A DNA stretch of 64,000 bases from NCBI RefSeq assembly GCF_905147365.1, contig NC_056420.1, positions 1,436,001 to 1,500,000 of the forward strand. The letters run 5' to 3'. Position numbers and translations under genes: made by a program. The notes beneath the pieces were generated by a model. It was given only the letters and a program-made list of their open reading frames with translations, was not told where the DNA came from and made no database searches. Shown here in pieces: positions 14,001 to 29,000 of this stretch (positions within the stretch are counted from its first letter, which is position 1; the number at the start of each line of letters is the position of its first letter). The DNA is from Aricia agestis. Its lineage: Eukaryota; Arthropoda; Insecta; Lepidoptera; Lycaenidae.

Positions 14001-17000
14001 CAACTTCCAAAAAAGAAAGAGGTTCTATATTAAAATTAAGTGTATACAATTTTTTTTATATGTTCAACGATAACTCCGTCGCTTGTGATCCGATTTTCGA
14101 AATTCTTTTTCCTGAGTACAGAGATGAAAGTAAAGATGGTCCCTCACCAACCCCAGCCTGGCCAACCACCCAGGACAGCCGCAGGAACAGCATCACACCC
14201 CATATGTTGAGCAGACATCGCATCAGCACGCCCTTCACCCACCCGAACTTTACTGATGATGAGGGGAGCGACGGCATCGAGAGATCCTTCTCCAGGGTTT
14301 GCCCGGGCTGGAAACAAATGGAACAATATGTTTTGATTCCCAAATTAGTAAAAAGGTAGGAGAAATAGTTTTACATAATGCCTCCCACTAGTTTTACACT
14401 CTGTCAGTCTATCAGCCGTAGTCTGAGACATTTAATGATGATAAACTGGAATTTAATATAGATTTTGACAGGTAATGGGGCTTAAATGTCAATATCTTTA
14501 TATTTTAATTAGTTAAGTAAACAATATTCGTCTCTGAGTGCTGCAGGATAAGTAACGAAATATTATGTTTTACTTCCAAATTGGCTGGAGGCTTACACAT
14601 TCGGAACTGTCCTAAATGGTGCCTACCACTGTTTCTACGGTATTCAAACATGACGTCAAAAGACGAATACGCTCGTATTTGAAGTACTTATAATCAAATA
14701 GCGTCCGATGGTTTCCATAGCAAAGTTGGATAGGATAATAGTTTCAATAGAGAAGTTAGTATCAGTTAGGTAACAGAGAGCTTGCCATTGAATATGTGTA
14801 AATCCATTAAAAATTATATTAGACAAATACAAATTCGTAATCGTTTGTCCATCATGGGCCAAAAATTTCAAAATGAAGAAGCTGCATAAAAGTGAATGGG
14901 CAACAAGCACGTTAAAATATTCAACTTTCATTATCTTGATGTCGCATCTTGCTTATTTATTAATTAATGTTTATGGACAGCAATAAATAATTGTATTACT
15001 TATTTCATAAATCAATAACATAACTGGTTTGTTCTGTACGCTGTTTACATAAGGCAGAGTGCAAATAAATATGAATTGTTATATGTCGCTTTGTATGTAC
15101 AGTCACATGTAAATATTAGTTAAGGTTTTTTAATAATAATATTATGACATCCAGCGGGGCTAAAATGGTCGCTTTGAAGAATCATGATATGAATCATAAT
15201 ATGATTCATTTTTCTAAAATCGCAAAATGCAACTCTGCTTGCAATTAATTTCTGTATTTTTGTACTGATTTGACATTTGTCAGTTTGACAGTTTTGACAA
15301 TTCATTTGCTGAATTGATTGAGAGGAATTGCTAAATGTGACCATTTTAGTCCCGCAGGTAGTTTAATGATATAATATGGTGTGTCAACTATTTCTTAAGG
15401 GATTTCATGCTTTGTCGAACTACCATCGTCAGATTCGTCACTAAAGTTTGTTGTGAGTTATCAGCAAAATACCTTACGATTTATTATTTTTGAGTAAATT
15501 TGAAACAAATCTTTTCAGAATGTCTACGTGTTGACCTACCACCGGTTCGGGAACTAACCCGGCGAGAAGAACCGGCTTAAGAAACTCGCACGTGGCCACT
15601 TATCGTCAAAAAAGTGGTTAACGAATAAATATCAAATAAAAATAATTCAAAAAAGCAAATTCGCAACACAGTAGCTGTCGACTGTACTTCATGTCATAAT
15701 CAATGCGCCATAAAAACGTGATAGCGCTATTAAGACCTCCAGTAGTTAGTAGGCAGGTGTTTGTCCATGCTACACTTTGAAGGTTACGAATACGCAGATG
15801 TGTGTTCTACCTACTATTTTAAGTAGTATGTAAAGCCAAAAATAGTTCAGGTTTCTACCCGATTTTATTACATGGCAATTAGAGCCAAAGATACTTTTCA
15901 GTTGACCACTTTTCGATTTTATTACATGGCAAAGGGTTAAAATTAGAGCGGATTTGTCGTCGACTGTACTTAGTATAAGATAAATGTAGATAAGCTTTCT
16001 TTCTCCTATTTTATGAGCATTAAAAATCTAGAATAACATCTAAACTACAAAAATACTGCCTTTGTTCATGGTTTTAAAGCCTTTACTGGTCAAGCATCAT
16101 TATAAACCAGTACCAGTCCTGTCCCACTCGCGCGTTTAGGTATCGAACTGTAAGTACCCCTTTAAAGGGGCAGATCACAAGTAGGGTTATCATACGTCCG
16201 GATTAATCCGGACATGTCCGGACTTTTAGACTCTTGTCCGGACTTCGTCCGGCCTTCTCATTTCCCGGATTTTTAATACTTGATGAAATATGAGAAATAA
16301 AACTAGTAAAGTTACATCGACGTATGTACGTGCGTTAGTTTATCGTTGTAACATTATACTGGTGGCGGTGGACTGGCTGGCGCCATCAGTGCTGCCAACA
16401 TAAAAACAGAGTTGCCACCCTGAAAACAGTGTTGCAAATTTTAAAAATATCGTGTCGTGCGTGGGTAAGGTGAAAAATGTTTTTTTTTTTGTTCTTTTAA
16501 CTAAGTACTACAAATAGTCAAAAGTCCGGACTTTTATTGAAATGTCCGGCTTTTTGTCAGGACTTTTGTAATACCTAGATGGTAACCCTAATCACAAGGG
16601 ACTCACAAGCGAGCGGTGACGCACGCGCAAGATTTTTTCGTCGCATATACACGTACTGATTTAACCGCTGTGACAGAATCGTTATTAATCTGATAAATAT
16701 GAACAATTGAAAAAAAGTCAAAGAAATATTTCAATAAAGTAATTTAAGAATTTAAAATACAAAAAAAAGATTAAAAAAATACACAAACATAGCAAATAAA
16801 CCAATTTGTTACAAGCAAACCGAATACTACACATGAATAAACACAAGTTACTATGTTTAAGTTCTAAAAAATTCCTGACCAGCTACACTATAATGAAATA
16901 TAAAACTATTATAAAATATACGTTGGGTTACTAAAATTTGTTTATCACTATAAAAGAGTTTGCTATTAGTAGCTCTAGTAATTAAGAGAAGATTATTTTA

Positions 17001-20000
17001 TTTTCTAAAAGGTGACAATCTTGATTTCGTCAGAAAGGGTACCTCTTACGCGATAGAAAGAGAGCGCACATGTAGGCAAATATAATTGTAGGCACCTAGC
17101 ACTGTACGCGGTTGAATGTGTTGCGATCCCGCTCCTCCGCGTGTAGCGTTGACGAGGGCATGGGGGGGTTTTAGTCGGTAAACCTCTGCGGAGGGAGTCC
17201 GACATACCCGAGGGGGCGGGGGATGCGTAATGCATTTCCCGTCCTTAAAGAGCACTGCGCGGTCGAAATTTGAACTTTATAGTATCGTAGCATGAGTTGT
17301 TATTTTTTTAAACGGGTTTCGCTAGTGGGAATTCTGTTGGTACTACTAATATAATATATTCTGTGCCAGTACTGACGACAGCTTTTGAGGTAAATGGAAA
17401 CCCAAGGGGGATTTTAAAGATCAGGACGGCCAAAAACAGAGGATTTGACTCCTGTGGTGCTTCGCGTACCCAAGGTAATCTCTTACAATTAGATGATTCA
17501 TCTGCTCTTCTCTTAATACGTTTCATAAGATAAAGGACTGGCTTTCCCATTGCAAAATGATGTCACAGTGTTTTAAATCATAGACTAATAATTAGTCGAG
17601 TTAAACAATGCATGAGTCACGCAATCGTAAATTCACTGCACCATCTACAGTGAATTAGTAATTTAGTATCTATTATAAACTAATAGTTGGCTGTTAGCTA
17701 CCTTTAGTAGTGGAATTGATACCAAGTTTTTGAACATATAAACAAAATTGCTAAGTATAAAAAGGCTGTGAGCACGTTTTTTTGACCGACTTCCAAAAAA
17801 GAGGAGGTAATACGTTCGGCTGTATGTACTTTTTTTTGTATGTTCAACGATTACTCAGCCGTTTATGATTCGACTTTCAAAATTATTTTTGTGTTGTATA
17901 GGGTTTAGCTCGAATTTAGTACCATGTTCACAAAAGTGGTGATCTGATGATGGGATCCATGAGGAATCGAGGGGACTACTTGAAATTTGTATGGCAAAAT
18001 TTAGTGATTTCGATTTTTTCTGAAGCATTCGAGGTAAATACTATCAAAAAGTATTGTTTTTACCTTGGAAGTCGGTTTCAATTTTTTGTTAAAAAATTAT
18101 TACATATCCAGAGTCCAGACAATCTTGAACTTGAGACATATTTGATTGCAACAAGCACTAGTGCATCCTACACCTACGACATGTGACCCATGTCAAGTGA
18201 GGGTAATTAAATCAGGACCATGGAGGGCAGCCATAGGCGTAGACAATAGACGTAGCTAATAATAATAAGCATCCGCCTTCATCATTGGGGTTTATGAAAC
18301 TGATCCTTCTGTCTTCGGCATAACAATCTAGTCGGATGAAATAACTCTGGACACATTATATTTAGCACCATATATAGAGAGAATATAATAATTATCGTTA
18401 TTCACAGCAAACGGTCTTTTAATTTATTGGTAAAATAAACTTGGCGAGCCGTTCGATCCGAAACTTAAGTTACTTTACATTAAGACATAGGTATACGCAT
18501 TGCAACAGGTAATCTAAATTAAATGTTCCAGATATGATAAGAATGTACTGAGGTCTAGATTCTAAGGTCTAGAACTCTTGACACTAACATTTGTCGAGTG
18601 CGTCTTTAGGAGATCTCCCACTTTCTTGGGCAATAGCTTTAACCTTGGCGTTTAACCTCTAGTCTCTACTTAAGCCCCCTACCTGACAATTGTCACTCAT
18701 TAACTAATTGTTCTCATCGCATACACAAACAACAGCTATTGGTCCTTACATAATATATTCTACCACATGGCATCTCATTGTTAGTGTCTAGACTCTAGAG
18801 CTTATAATCTAGACCTCAGTATTATATTCTTATCAGGTCTGGAAGTCGGAACAAATTATAGATAACCTATTGCAATGCGCAATTGCGCATGCCTATGTCT
18901 CAATGTAAAGTATGCGTTAGCTTAAGAATTTACATGACTGTTTATTTTCGTTATCTTAACTACCGTAGCACTGCGAACACGTAGAGAATTGTTGTGGTGA
19001 GCTCTACTTAGGAAAAGTGTCACCACATAAATTATAATATTATTAGACCCATTTGCACTGGCTGGGTTAAAGATATCCTGTTATATCGTGTTATGCCACA
19101 GTTCTTAAATGTCTTGCACATTTCTAAAAAGGCAAGTGATAAACCCGTTTTTGTGGACTTCCGACGTTAATAGTAGATAAAAATCTCTCTGTTCCAATGT
19201 CTAAGAGAGTTCAAGATGATCTCTGTAGTTTCCGGTAATTAGCCTGATAAACTATGGCTGTGTACCGACCATCTAACTTCTAAGTGTCTAACACACTATT
19301 CCGAAAATGAGCTAGGTGCTACCTGTTAGAGTCAATTCAAACCGCAACGCGAGTGGAGTGGAGGCATATTTTTAAATTTATATGGATTTGACAGATTTTT
19401 AAGACGTCTCACGAAATTAAAATCTGTCAATTCAGTACAAATTAAAATGCATCTACGCGTCGCGTTGCGGTTAGGACAGTCAAGTTAGGGCTGCCACCGA
19501 CTATCCAGCTTCTAAGCTAGGAACTACCCTCTTACGAGTATTCAAGCAAGGATGTTACCAACCTTTCTGGAGAGAGAGGCGTTGTGCAGTTCGTCCAGGG
19601 TGGGCCTCGGCACCGCGTGCAGCGACATCACGTTGCGGTAGTTGTCGAGCCGAGGCAGGGCTTCTCTTGTGAAGTGCCTGAAGACAAATAATGATGGACG
19701 TTATACACGCCTATATTGTCCGGTGACCAAGCAGCTCTTAAAATATAAAAGATTTGGCTCTGCAGAGATCGTAAATTCAATCTCCGCATTGGTACCATTA
19801 GCTTATTAGTTGCTAAAAAGCTTACTTTTTAGTGATCCCAATGAACATCACCATGAACTGACTGTCAAGAAATTAGTGTATAGTATAGTTTTCACAGAGC
19901 CAGTATTGGCTTGGTATATGCCGCGTGTGAACAGTTTGGCCTGGCTTGAAAAACTGTTCACACGCGGCATATACCAAGACAATACTGGGTGCCAGTCTTA

Positions 20001-23000
20001 TTGGCAGCCAGTACTGGCTCTGTGAAAACTATACTTAAAAGGCATTAAACCAAGCAAGTGGATTTTTTTTTGTAGTTTTCACGCTGAAATTGAACCACCT
20101 TCAGCGGTTTCTGGATTCGAAAGGCTTGCTAGACCAAAGCTTCTGATAGATGGAACTCACCTGAAGCTCTTCCCGTATTTCGTGTCGGTGGTGGTGAGAG
20201 GATCGTCGCTGTCCTCACCTGCGGACTCCGTCGCCTCAGAGTGCTTGTCCTCCATGTCCTGCAAATACAGAGGGTCGCATGATACACCATTATTTTTTAA
20301 CTGACTTCCAAAAAGGAGGAGGTTAAATATTCGGCTGTGGATATCTTTATTTATTTTTATATCTTTATTCATAAAATGTTTTACAATATTACCCTATACA
20401 ATAAAAATCGCCAAACTGCACAACAGTTTGTTGGCGATAATTTCGTTGAAATTAATAAACTTAACAAAACTTAATTCTTAAATAATTTATAACACATTTC
20501 CAGCCCCTAATACAATAAGTAGAATCTCTAATACAGAACATCTAATATTTCCTCCCACGATACTTCTGATAAGCTTTATAGCGTCCATTCAAGTCATTTA
20601 CAATTTTCCCTAAAATTTAATTCTCTATCTGTTGCTGTATTAAAATAATTACAATTTATGCGAAAATTGAGGAATTGCGAATCCGTTAATATTAATTCTA
20701 ATTCTTAGCAAAGCTATAGAATATAGATTCCTTTACGACTTTATTCTGCCTTTGAATCCATGTGTAATCGTTATGTACATAGGCACATAGTTAGTCAAAT
20801 GCCCTTCATTTCTTTACACATGTATCGAAGCCATTAAAAGACCAATCATTTGGGTGCCACGCGTATTACACCAGAATGATCAAGGCCACCATTTTTTTTG
20901 TACATGTGCGGCCTTCAGGATGTGCCTAGCCAATAGATATAGTAGGGAGTAATGACGTGTATCCGACCATTACTAAATTGGTAGGAAGTTAGGAACTAAT
21001 AAGACGCTTTAGCAATTCCTTGATAAAAGGGAGCGCCGCGCCGCAGGGAACGTAATCTACTTCAAATATCCGACTTAGGATAAGACTTAAACCAGCCTTT
21101 CCCAATGTGGGCGATAACAACCCTTTGTGGGCGCTGAAGGTATAAAGGAGGGCGGTGTGGGATCCCGGAGACCGGCTAATGGCTCTCAAGTTTAAAGGGA
21201 TGTCAAAGTTAAATATTTGTAAAGTCACAGAATAGATAATTGTACATAAAGTAATTAAAGCTTTAAAGTAGGTGTTAAGTGATTAGATAAAGTGTTAAAA
21301 AAACACAGAATGTCTTAGAAAACTGATTTTCAAAAAGGGGTCATTTATAAATTATACGTCAGGATGTTCTAAGGCTTTAGATAGATCCTTTAACGATAAA
21401 AAAGGATTCCTTCATTTCATTTTAGGTCCTTGATTTCAAAAATAAACAGAATTAAAATCTGCTACAGCTACAGTTCATGATCCTATTAAGTTTTACTTCC
21501 ATGGAATAATACGGCGTTATCGGAATTTACTGTAATAGATTTCTAAAGAGATACAAGCTTAAATATAACTTATTGCGATGACGATAGAGTTCAAACTAGA
21601 GAGACTTATCGGTAATCCATCAAATATTTTTCGTGACACGGTGAAGCTTTGTTGCAATGTACGACACGATATTATTATATTATGTACTACGTTTTTGGAT
21701 AACATTCAATTGTAAAAAGGGTTCCTAAACTGAAAAGAGCAAACTTAATTAATGACTTATGCAAAAAAATTCAAAGCTAGCCTGCTGAATAAGAGTATTA
21801 GAGGCGCAGCACTGTTTCAGATGTAGTAACTCAGAATTAAGTACTTTTATATTAATTAAACCCAAATATATCAAATATTTTTAATTTGATACAATCCGAT
21901 AAGTCGATTGCATTGACGGACGACAAATCGTGTGGTGTAATACCACAAACCAATACAATGTGTTACCACTTAGTCATGCCCACGCGGCCCATAGCGAAAG
22001 GTTTTTTTTTATGAAATAAGGGGGCAAACGAGCAAACGGGTCACCCGATGGAAAGCAACTTCCGTCGCCCATGGACACTCGCAGCATCAGAAGAGCTGCA
22101 GGTGCGTTGCAGGCCTTTTAAGAGGGAATAGGGTAATAGGGGAGGGCAGGGATGGGAAGGAAAGGGAATAGGGGCGGGTAGGGAAGGAAATAGGGTAGGG
22201 GATTGGGCCTCCGGTAAACTCACTCACTCGGCGAAACACAGCGCGCCGGTTTTCTGTGAGAACGTGGTATTTGTCCGGTCGAGCCGGCCCATTCGTGCCG
22301 AAGCATGGCTCTTCCACGTATATATGTCGCAGGGAAAAGAAGATATCAGGGATATCCCGAAATCCCTAGGGATATCACGAAATCGCGGTAGATACCGAAT
22401 ATTCTTGTTTCTTACGTCTTCTTACTAAACAAATCTAGTGATATGTCATTTCACTAAACTAAATCTAGTGAAATGTCAGAAAAGCGGATACCGCCGAATA
22501 AAAATCGAGCTACGCATTTCTCTCGCTCGCTCTAATATCCTATCACTATCTTATGGGGGCGACTAACCTTAAATTGACGATTTTATAATTCATTTTTATA
22601 CTTGAAAATAAGCCCCGAATTGTTTCATTTTGTAGACATAGATACTACAATATATTTCCGAGAATCAGACCTAACAAAAACACTATATCTTAAAATTTTC
22701 TCGATCACAAAGATGCATCTAATTTTCACGAATTTTTCATATATTGCCATAACCGTGCATTAAACTAAGTTAATATTTTAACACATTGTATAAAATTCTA
22801 TCATTGAGGAACTGACCGTTTCCGCTTTTCTGACATTTCACTAGATTTAGTTTAGTGAAATGACATATCACTAGATTTGTTTAGTAAGAAGACGTAAGAA
22901 ACAAGAATATTCGGTATCTACCGCGATTTCGTGATATCCCTAGGGATTTCGGGATATCCCTGATATCTTCTTTTCCCTGCGACATATACATATATATTCT

Positions 23001-26000
23001 CAAAGTACTGCGCACCGAATTCATAAACTAAATTATATACGCATGTTCTGTCACGACATCGGCCATACGATTTTTTTAGTAGCTAGTAAGTAGTAACTAG
23101 TAAGTAAATAACCTCTTTCAAGGCTACATGCGAAAAAAATGTATCGGAAGTTCGGCTCAGTACATTTGTCCAATAACCCCTACTATTATAGTTCCCTTTA
23201 ATAGTTAATACCGTATGTTATCGATTCGCTACTTCTTCAGTGTTTACCTCAAACGTATACAATATACATGCAAAAGAAGAAGCCTGCAATTCCATAGCGC
23301 CAAAATTATTTCATCGCGCATTTTTTTAGGATAAAAAGTATCCTGTGTCCTTTCCTGGAACTCAAAGTATCTACATACTAACAAAAACGGTTTAGCGGTT
23401 TGGGCTTGGAGGTAACAGACAGGCAGACAGACAGACGGTCGACAGACAGACAGACAAATTTCGCATTTATAATAGTATGGATATTGGATATAAGCAGTTT
23501 TTCTCGCGCCGTTAGATAATATCACTTCAAAATGCTGTAAATCATTCAAATTACAATTTTTAGTCATAAAAGTTCTTTTGCTAGTAAATATACATCTTTT
23601 TATTTATAATTCAATAAAAAAAATTAACAAATGCTATACTTTAAAAATTCGTGTTGAGGGTCGTCTCTAGCGGAATCGCCCATATGTAAGTTTCTGAAAT
23701 TAGCTCTCCAAGCCTTTCAGAGTTTCCGTTGATGGCTGCTGGTTTGTACGAGGCCACGCAGGTAACTTTAACGAACTCAGAGTGAGAGAGTTCCATTACT
23801 CTCGAATTAACAGGTGCACCTAGTATACTCTAGATCTCTCACCTAGGTGGTGAGAGATCTAGAGTAGGATCAAATTCTACATGCTCTTCCGACGTCATTT
23901 TTTTTGCCGGGAAATGTCATTATGATCCCCGGCAGTGCTGGGGAGGACGACCGGGGTATGTGGGACTTGCTGCGACCGATGGATGGTAAGTGGCCGCAGC
24001 TCTACCCACTAAAACCCGACCGTATTCCTTTCTGCGCCGGTAGCGGTAGCGAACGATGTAGATTGTAGGGTGACGACTAGACCCGGTGGCCCCACATTTC
24101 CCGTGGATCTGTCTTCTGTCAGTAGTGACAGAAGACAGATCCACGGGAAATGTGGGGCCACCGGGTCTAGTCGTCACCCTACAATCTACATCGTCCTACC
24201 CAAACTTGGACACAATATCAAAGTTTCCGTAATATTAAATTTTACTACCAGATTATTTCACTACGAGTATGTTGAATTTGGCAACACTTACTCGTAGAAT
24301 TTAGTACAATCCGGTTGGACTGTACTAAATTCTACGAGTGATTTATGGTTATAATATTGTTATCGCAATATCATCAGCAAATACATGATGGAATATTACC
24401 AGTTACCACCACATTTCTATGGCGGACCGAACATTCAAGAAGTATTGCAGGCGCATTTAAAGACCATGACCAATTTTAGACCAAGGCTGGGAAATCGGGG
24501 TGTAGGTCGACCTCCAACTATGTGGGACGACGATCTCCGTTTAGTTGCAGGCCCATGTTGGATGCGAGTAGAAGGAGATCGGTCATCTTGGCGTTCATTG
24601 ACAGAGGCCTATGTCCAGCAGTGGACGGTCATAGGCTGATATGATGATGATGATGGTGACCAATTTTAGAATGTTAGATAAGCTAAACATATTATTAACA
24701 TTAATTCATTGTTCTATTTTTAACCGACTTCCAAGAAAAAAATTCCAATCCAAAATTATCATTTAATTACAGTTAAGTATCCTCAGAATGTAGTTGCAAA
24801 TAAACTTTATTATTATTATTCAGACATTGATAACATTTTCCAGGGCAAAAAATGTGACAATACCCACTCCACTTTCGATTACAATTCAGGAGAAGCGATA
24901 GGTCATAAAAAGAGTAATTTATCCAAATCGAAAGTGGCTTTACATTCCAATAAGTTTTCGAATGTGTCAGCGAATACAAATTAGTACCACTTAAGGCATA
25001 ATATGAAAATAGCGGACTCGAGTGGGCAGGGCTAAAATAAGACCAGCTATAAATAGCCTGGCCTGCAGGATATATGGCAGACTTGACAGTCACTCGCGAA
25101 AATGATGAACCTACAATCATCTTTCTTGTCAGACGATTAGCCTGCATTTTCCTAAGTTGAAGGAGAATGATTATTCTGATATTTCTAAATATCAGAATAA
25201 TCATTCTTCAAACATTCAATTCAACAACTTCATCATTTCCACCTCCTAATTTCAGATATCCAAATTCCAAGCTATGACTAAGCATGGCTGCGTGTTAAGT
25301 TTACAATGATTTAGGATTTATCGAAAGATTTTGTGCTATCATCATCCAAACACAACAATACTGAATTAACATAAATAACGAAATTGTAGAGTGTATAGAG
25401 TCTACAATCTACATGTTTGTAATCTTGTAGTAGTAAGTACGTAGTACATATACTATATTCCTCGATTGTTGCCTATGATAGACTTGGGTATATTGTGCAT
25501 GTTAAAGACGACTTCCGAGTCATAGTAACAATCATGGCTATCCGCCATATCTATACATGGATTGTGGAGGTTCCCCGTCTCAACTGTCAAAAATGTCCGG
25601 CACGGCAGTGGCCTGTGGAAGACGAGATTTATACAGTTACCCCAATAAAAATAGAATTTAAAAGCTTTGAGCTAACTTTATAATATATTGAAGGTTAGGT
25701 AGACCTTCAGAACTGGATACCTCTTAAAGTAACCGCCACCGAAACTCTATACTTGCTGGTCGTTCTTACCTCCTTAGTACTCCTTAGTGGTCATATTTAA
25801 AAGGAAAACTTTCAGCTTTTATTAGACAAAAGTCTGGCTGTCCCTGGCTCTACTCTATCACTCTTCATCTGAAATTCATATGGCTATATCTGCAGCAGGT
25901 AGCATGGCAGATGCTAGTGACTCGCCTGCTCCACTGACACGTGTATGTTTTAGATTTTATTTGCCACTTTTACGAGGCAACATGGCGTCAATATTTCGCA

Positions 26001-29000
26001 ACAAGTCGACGATATTATAATTGCAAATACGTGCTAATATTTCAATTGCACGTCTTGTCTCTACTTTGCGTGTGACATTTATCCATGAAATCATTTAGTA
26101 TGCTTTTATTTGATTAGGAACAACTATAGTATTTGCATAAATGGTAATAATTACTGGGTTGCAGTAGTATTTTTTTTTTAATTATATAAGTAAAGTACAG
26201 TAAACAAAACACTATCGAGTAGAACTTACGAACTATGAAAGAGAAAGGTATTACAGCAGATTTTTTAAGCACCACTTACCAGTCTTTTTATTTTTTTATC
26301 TGGAAAAAGACTTAAGTTAAAGTAATAATTATGTATTTATTACTTTGTTTCCTAAGGCATAATAATGATCTAAGGAAGATTTTAAGCGGGTTAATTAAAT
26401 CCCAGTTCAGAGTTGAACCGAAGGCCAACTGGAAACTAATATGGCTACATACAAACAAATTACGACTTGTTTCAAAGAAAATACAAACAAACATCAATAT
26501 TTTGTCGAAAACCATCGAATTATTTTTAAAAAATCAACACGTAATAAAAATAATTTATGTCTCGTGAACCGTCTTTGTCTTATTCATACTAATATAATAT
26601 AATATTATATATTATGCGAAAGTGTGTCTATCTGTCTGTATGTTACCTCTTCACGCCCAAACCACTGAGCCGATTTTGTTGAAATTTGGCATGGAGATAC
26701 TTTGAGTCCCGGTAAACTGGGGGGTGAGCAAAAATCTTTTCGTTTTCGCTTCGTTATAGAATCGCCGATGAAAATGCATAGAATTGACATAAGCGTTCGT
26801 TAATGTGAGTTGTCTATAGCTCAGAAGTTCTAAGCTCAGGAATCAGGATGTATTACGGCTGCAATGTGACGGCAGGCCGCAGGGCTATGCTAGGAAAAAG
26901 AGCATGTAACACTAAACATTTTGTGACGTGGGAGAGCCATGCTTCGGCACGAATGGGCCGGCTTGACCGGAGAAATACCACGGGCTCACAGAAAACCGGC
27001 GTGAAACAGCGCTTGCGCTGTGTTTCGCCGAGTGAGTGAGTTTACTGGAGGCCCAATCCCCCACCCTTTTCCCTTCCCTACCCTCTCCTATTTCCTTCCC
27101 TAAGTACCCTCCCCTCTTTCCTTCCCTAAGTACCCTCCCCTGTTCCGCTATTCCCCCTTAAAAGGCCGGCAACGCACCTGCAGCTCTTCTGATGCTGCGA
27201 ATGTCCATGGGTGACGGAAGTTGCTTTCCATCAGGTGACCCGTTTGCTCGTTTGCCCCCTTATTTCATAAAAAAAAATATTAACAATACTATCTTTTAAA
27301 CGATTAAAGTATGTCGAAACTCCACATGTGTATAGAATACCGGTTGGATCTAGTATCGTAAACTACGTCTCCTTAAGGTATGATAAGACTTGCTCACACT
27401 ATGAGCGATAAATTCTGTGGATATTGAAAGAGATTGCTGCATGAGTAGGGTAATTGTTAAGAAGATATTATGAATGGTTTTTTATTTCGTGCTAGTTAAA
27501 AAAAACTAACCTTTACATCCGTTGTGGATAATTTATACAGTATTTTCAGAGCGAAGTAACCACTCCTCAAATACTGTAGTGCCTGGGACAAGATTTTTAA
27601 ATGTCCGTATGGTTGCCCAAGCACATACGGCATTCTCGCATCATAGTCGGCCTAGACCAGAGGAAAGAACTAGTCAATACATCTGGGACCAACTATGTGC
27701 GGGTTTCCTCACAATGTTTTCCTTCACCGTACGAGCATCCGTATTATGTACTTGAGATCAGAAAATGTCTCATAGGTACACGCCTCCACCCGGGTTCTCC
27801 GTCGACGGAGGGCCTCGCGTCCTAAGTCGTTTTAATTAGCAGTTAACATAAATATGTTATGGTACATTTCCATGAACCATCAACTTATTTGTTGACAAAT
27901 AAGTTACTGAATCGACTAGCTCTATGTTCGGAGTTATTTGGAAAATATTTCAATGTTCGCATTTCAAATCGTCTGTGAGTTATGCGACACATTAGCAGTG
28001 TAAGAACTTCACCTTAAGGGGGCGACTAACCCTAAATTGTCGATTTTATAATTCATTTTTATACTTGAAAATAATCCCCACATTGTTTCATTTTCTAAAA
28101 TTAGATACGGTACTACAATATATTTCCGAGAATTTAATCTGAGCAAAAACACGATATCTTAAAATTCTCTCGATAGAAAAAATTCACAAAGATGCATCTA
28201 ATTTTCACGAATTTTTCATTTATTGCCATAACCGTGCATTGAACTTTATACGTGGGAGAGCCATGCTTCGGCACGAATGGGCCGGCTCGACCGGAGAAAT
28301 ACCACGCTCTCACAGAAAACCGGCGTGAAACAGCGCTAGCGCTGTGTTTCGCTGAGTGAGTGATTTTGCCGGAGGCCCAATCCCCTACGCTATTCCCTTC
28401 CCTACCCTCCCCTATTCCCTTCCCATCCCTACCCTCCCCTATTCCCTTCCCATCCCTACCCTCCCCTATTCCCTCTTAAAATGGCAGGCAACGCACCTGC
28501 AGCTCTTCTGATGCTGCGAGTGTCCATGGGCGACGGAAGTTGCTTTCCATCAGGTGACCTGTTTGCTCGTTTGCCCCCTTATTACATAAATAAAAAAAAA
28601 TTGAAAAAAAACTAAGTTAATATTTTAACACATTGTATAAAATTCTATCATCAATGAATATTTTATTGAGAGATCGACCAAGCGGATTTTTTAAATGTTG
28701 TATATTTATCGAGTTATTGAGAAAAAACTAATTTGGCGATGAATCCGCGTCGTTCTTTTTCACCTGGCATATGAAAGACGGGCGTGAGTGTGAAGAGAGA
28801 AGGACGATGTTTGATTTTTGGAGTTAGTCGCCCTCTTAAACTTTTAACGATTTGAGTTCATATTTAAATAACACCTTACACAAAGACTATGTTACATTCT
28901 TCCTAGCTAAAAAGGTAGACTCTACTTTCAAGACCAATAAAAAAGTACTTGTACTAACTGGCGATTATCGAAAATTTTTTGGAACCCAATCAAAAAGTAT

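Noticed and set aside
23920..24297. Two near-identical proteins on opposite strands
   Set aside because: They are the same sequence read from each arm of the perfect palindrome at 24053-24194, not two genes.
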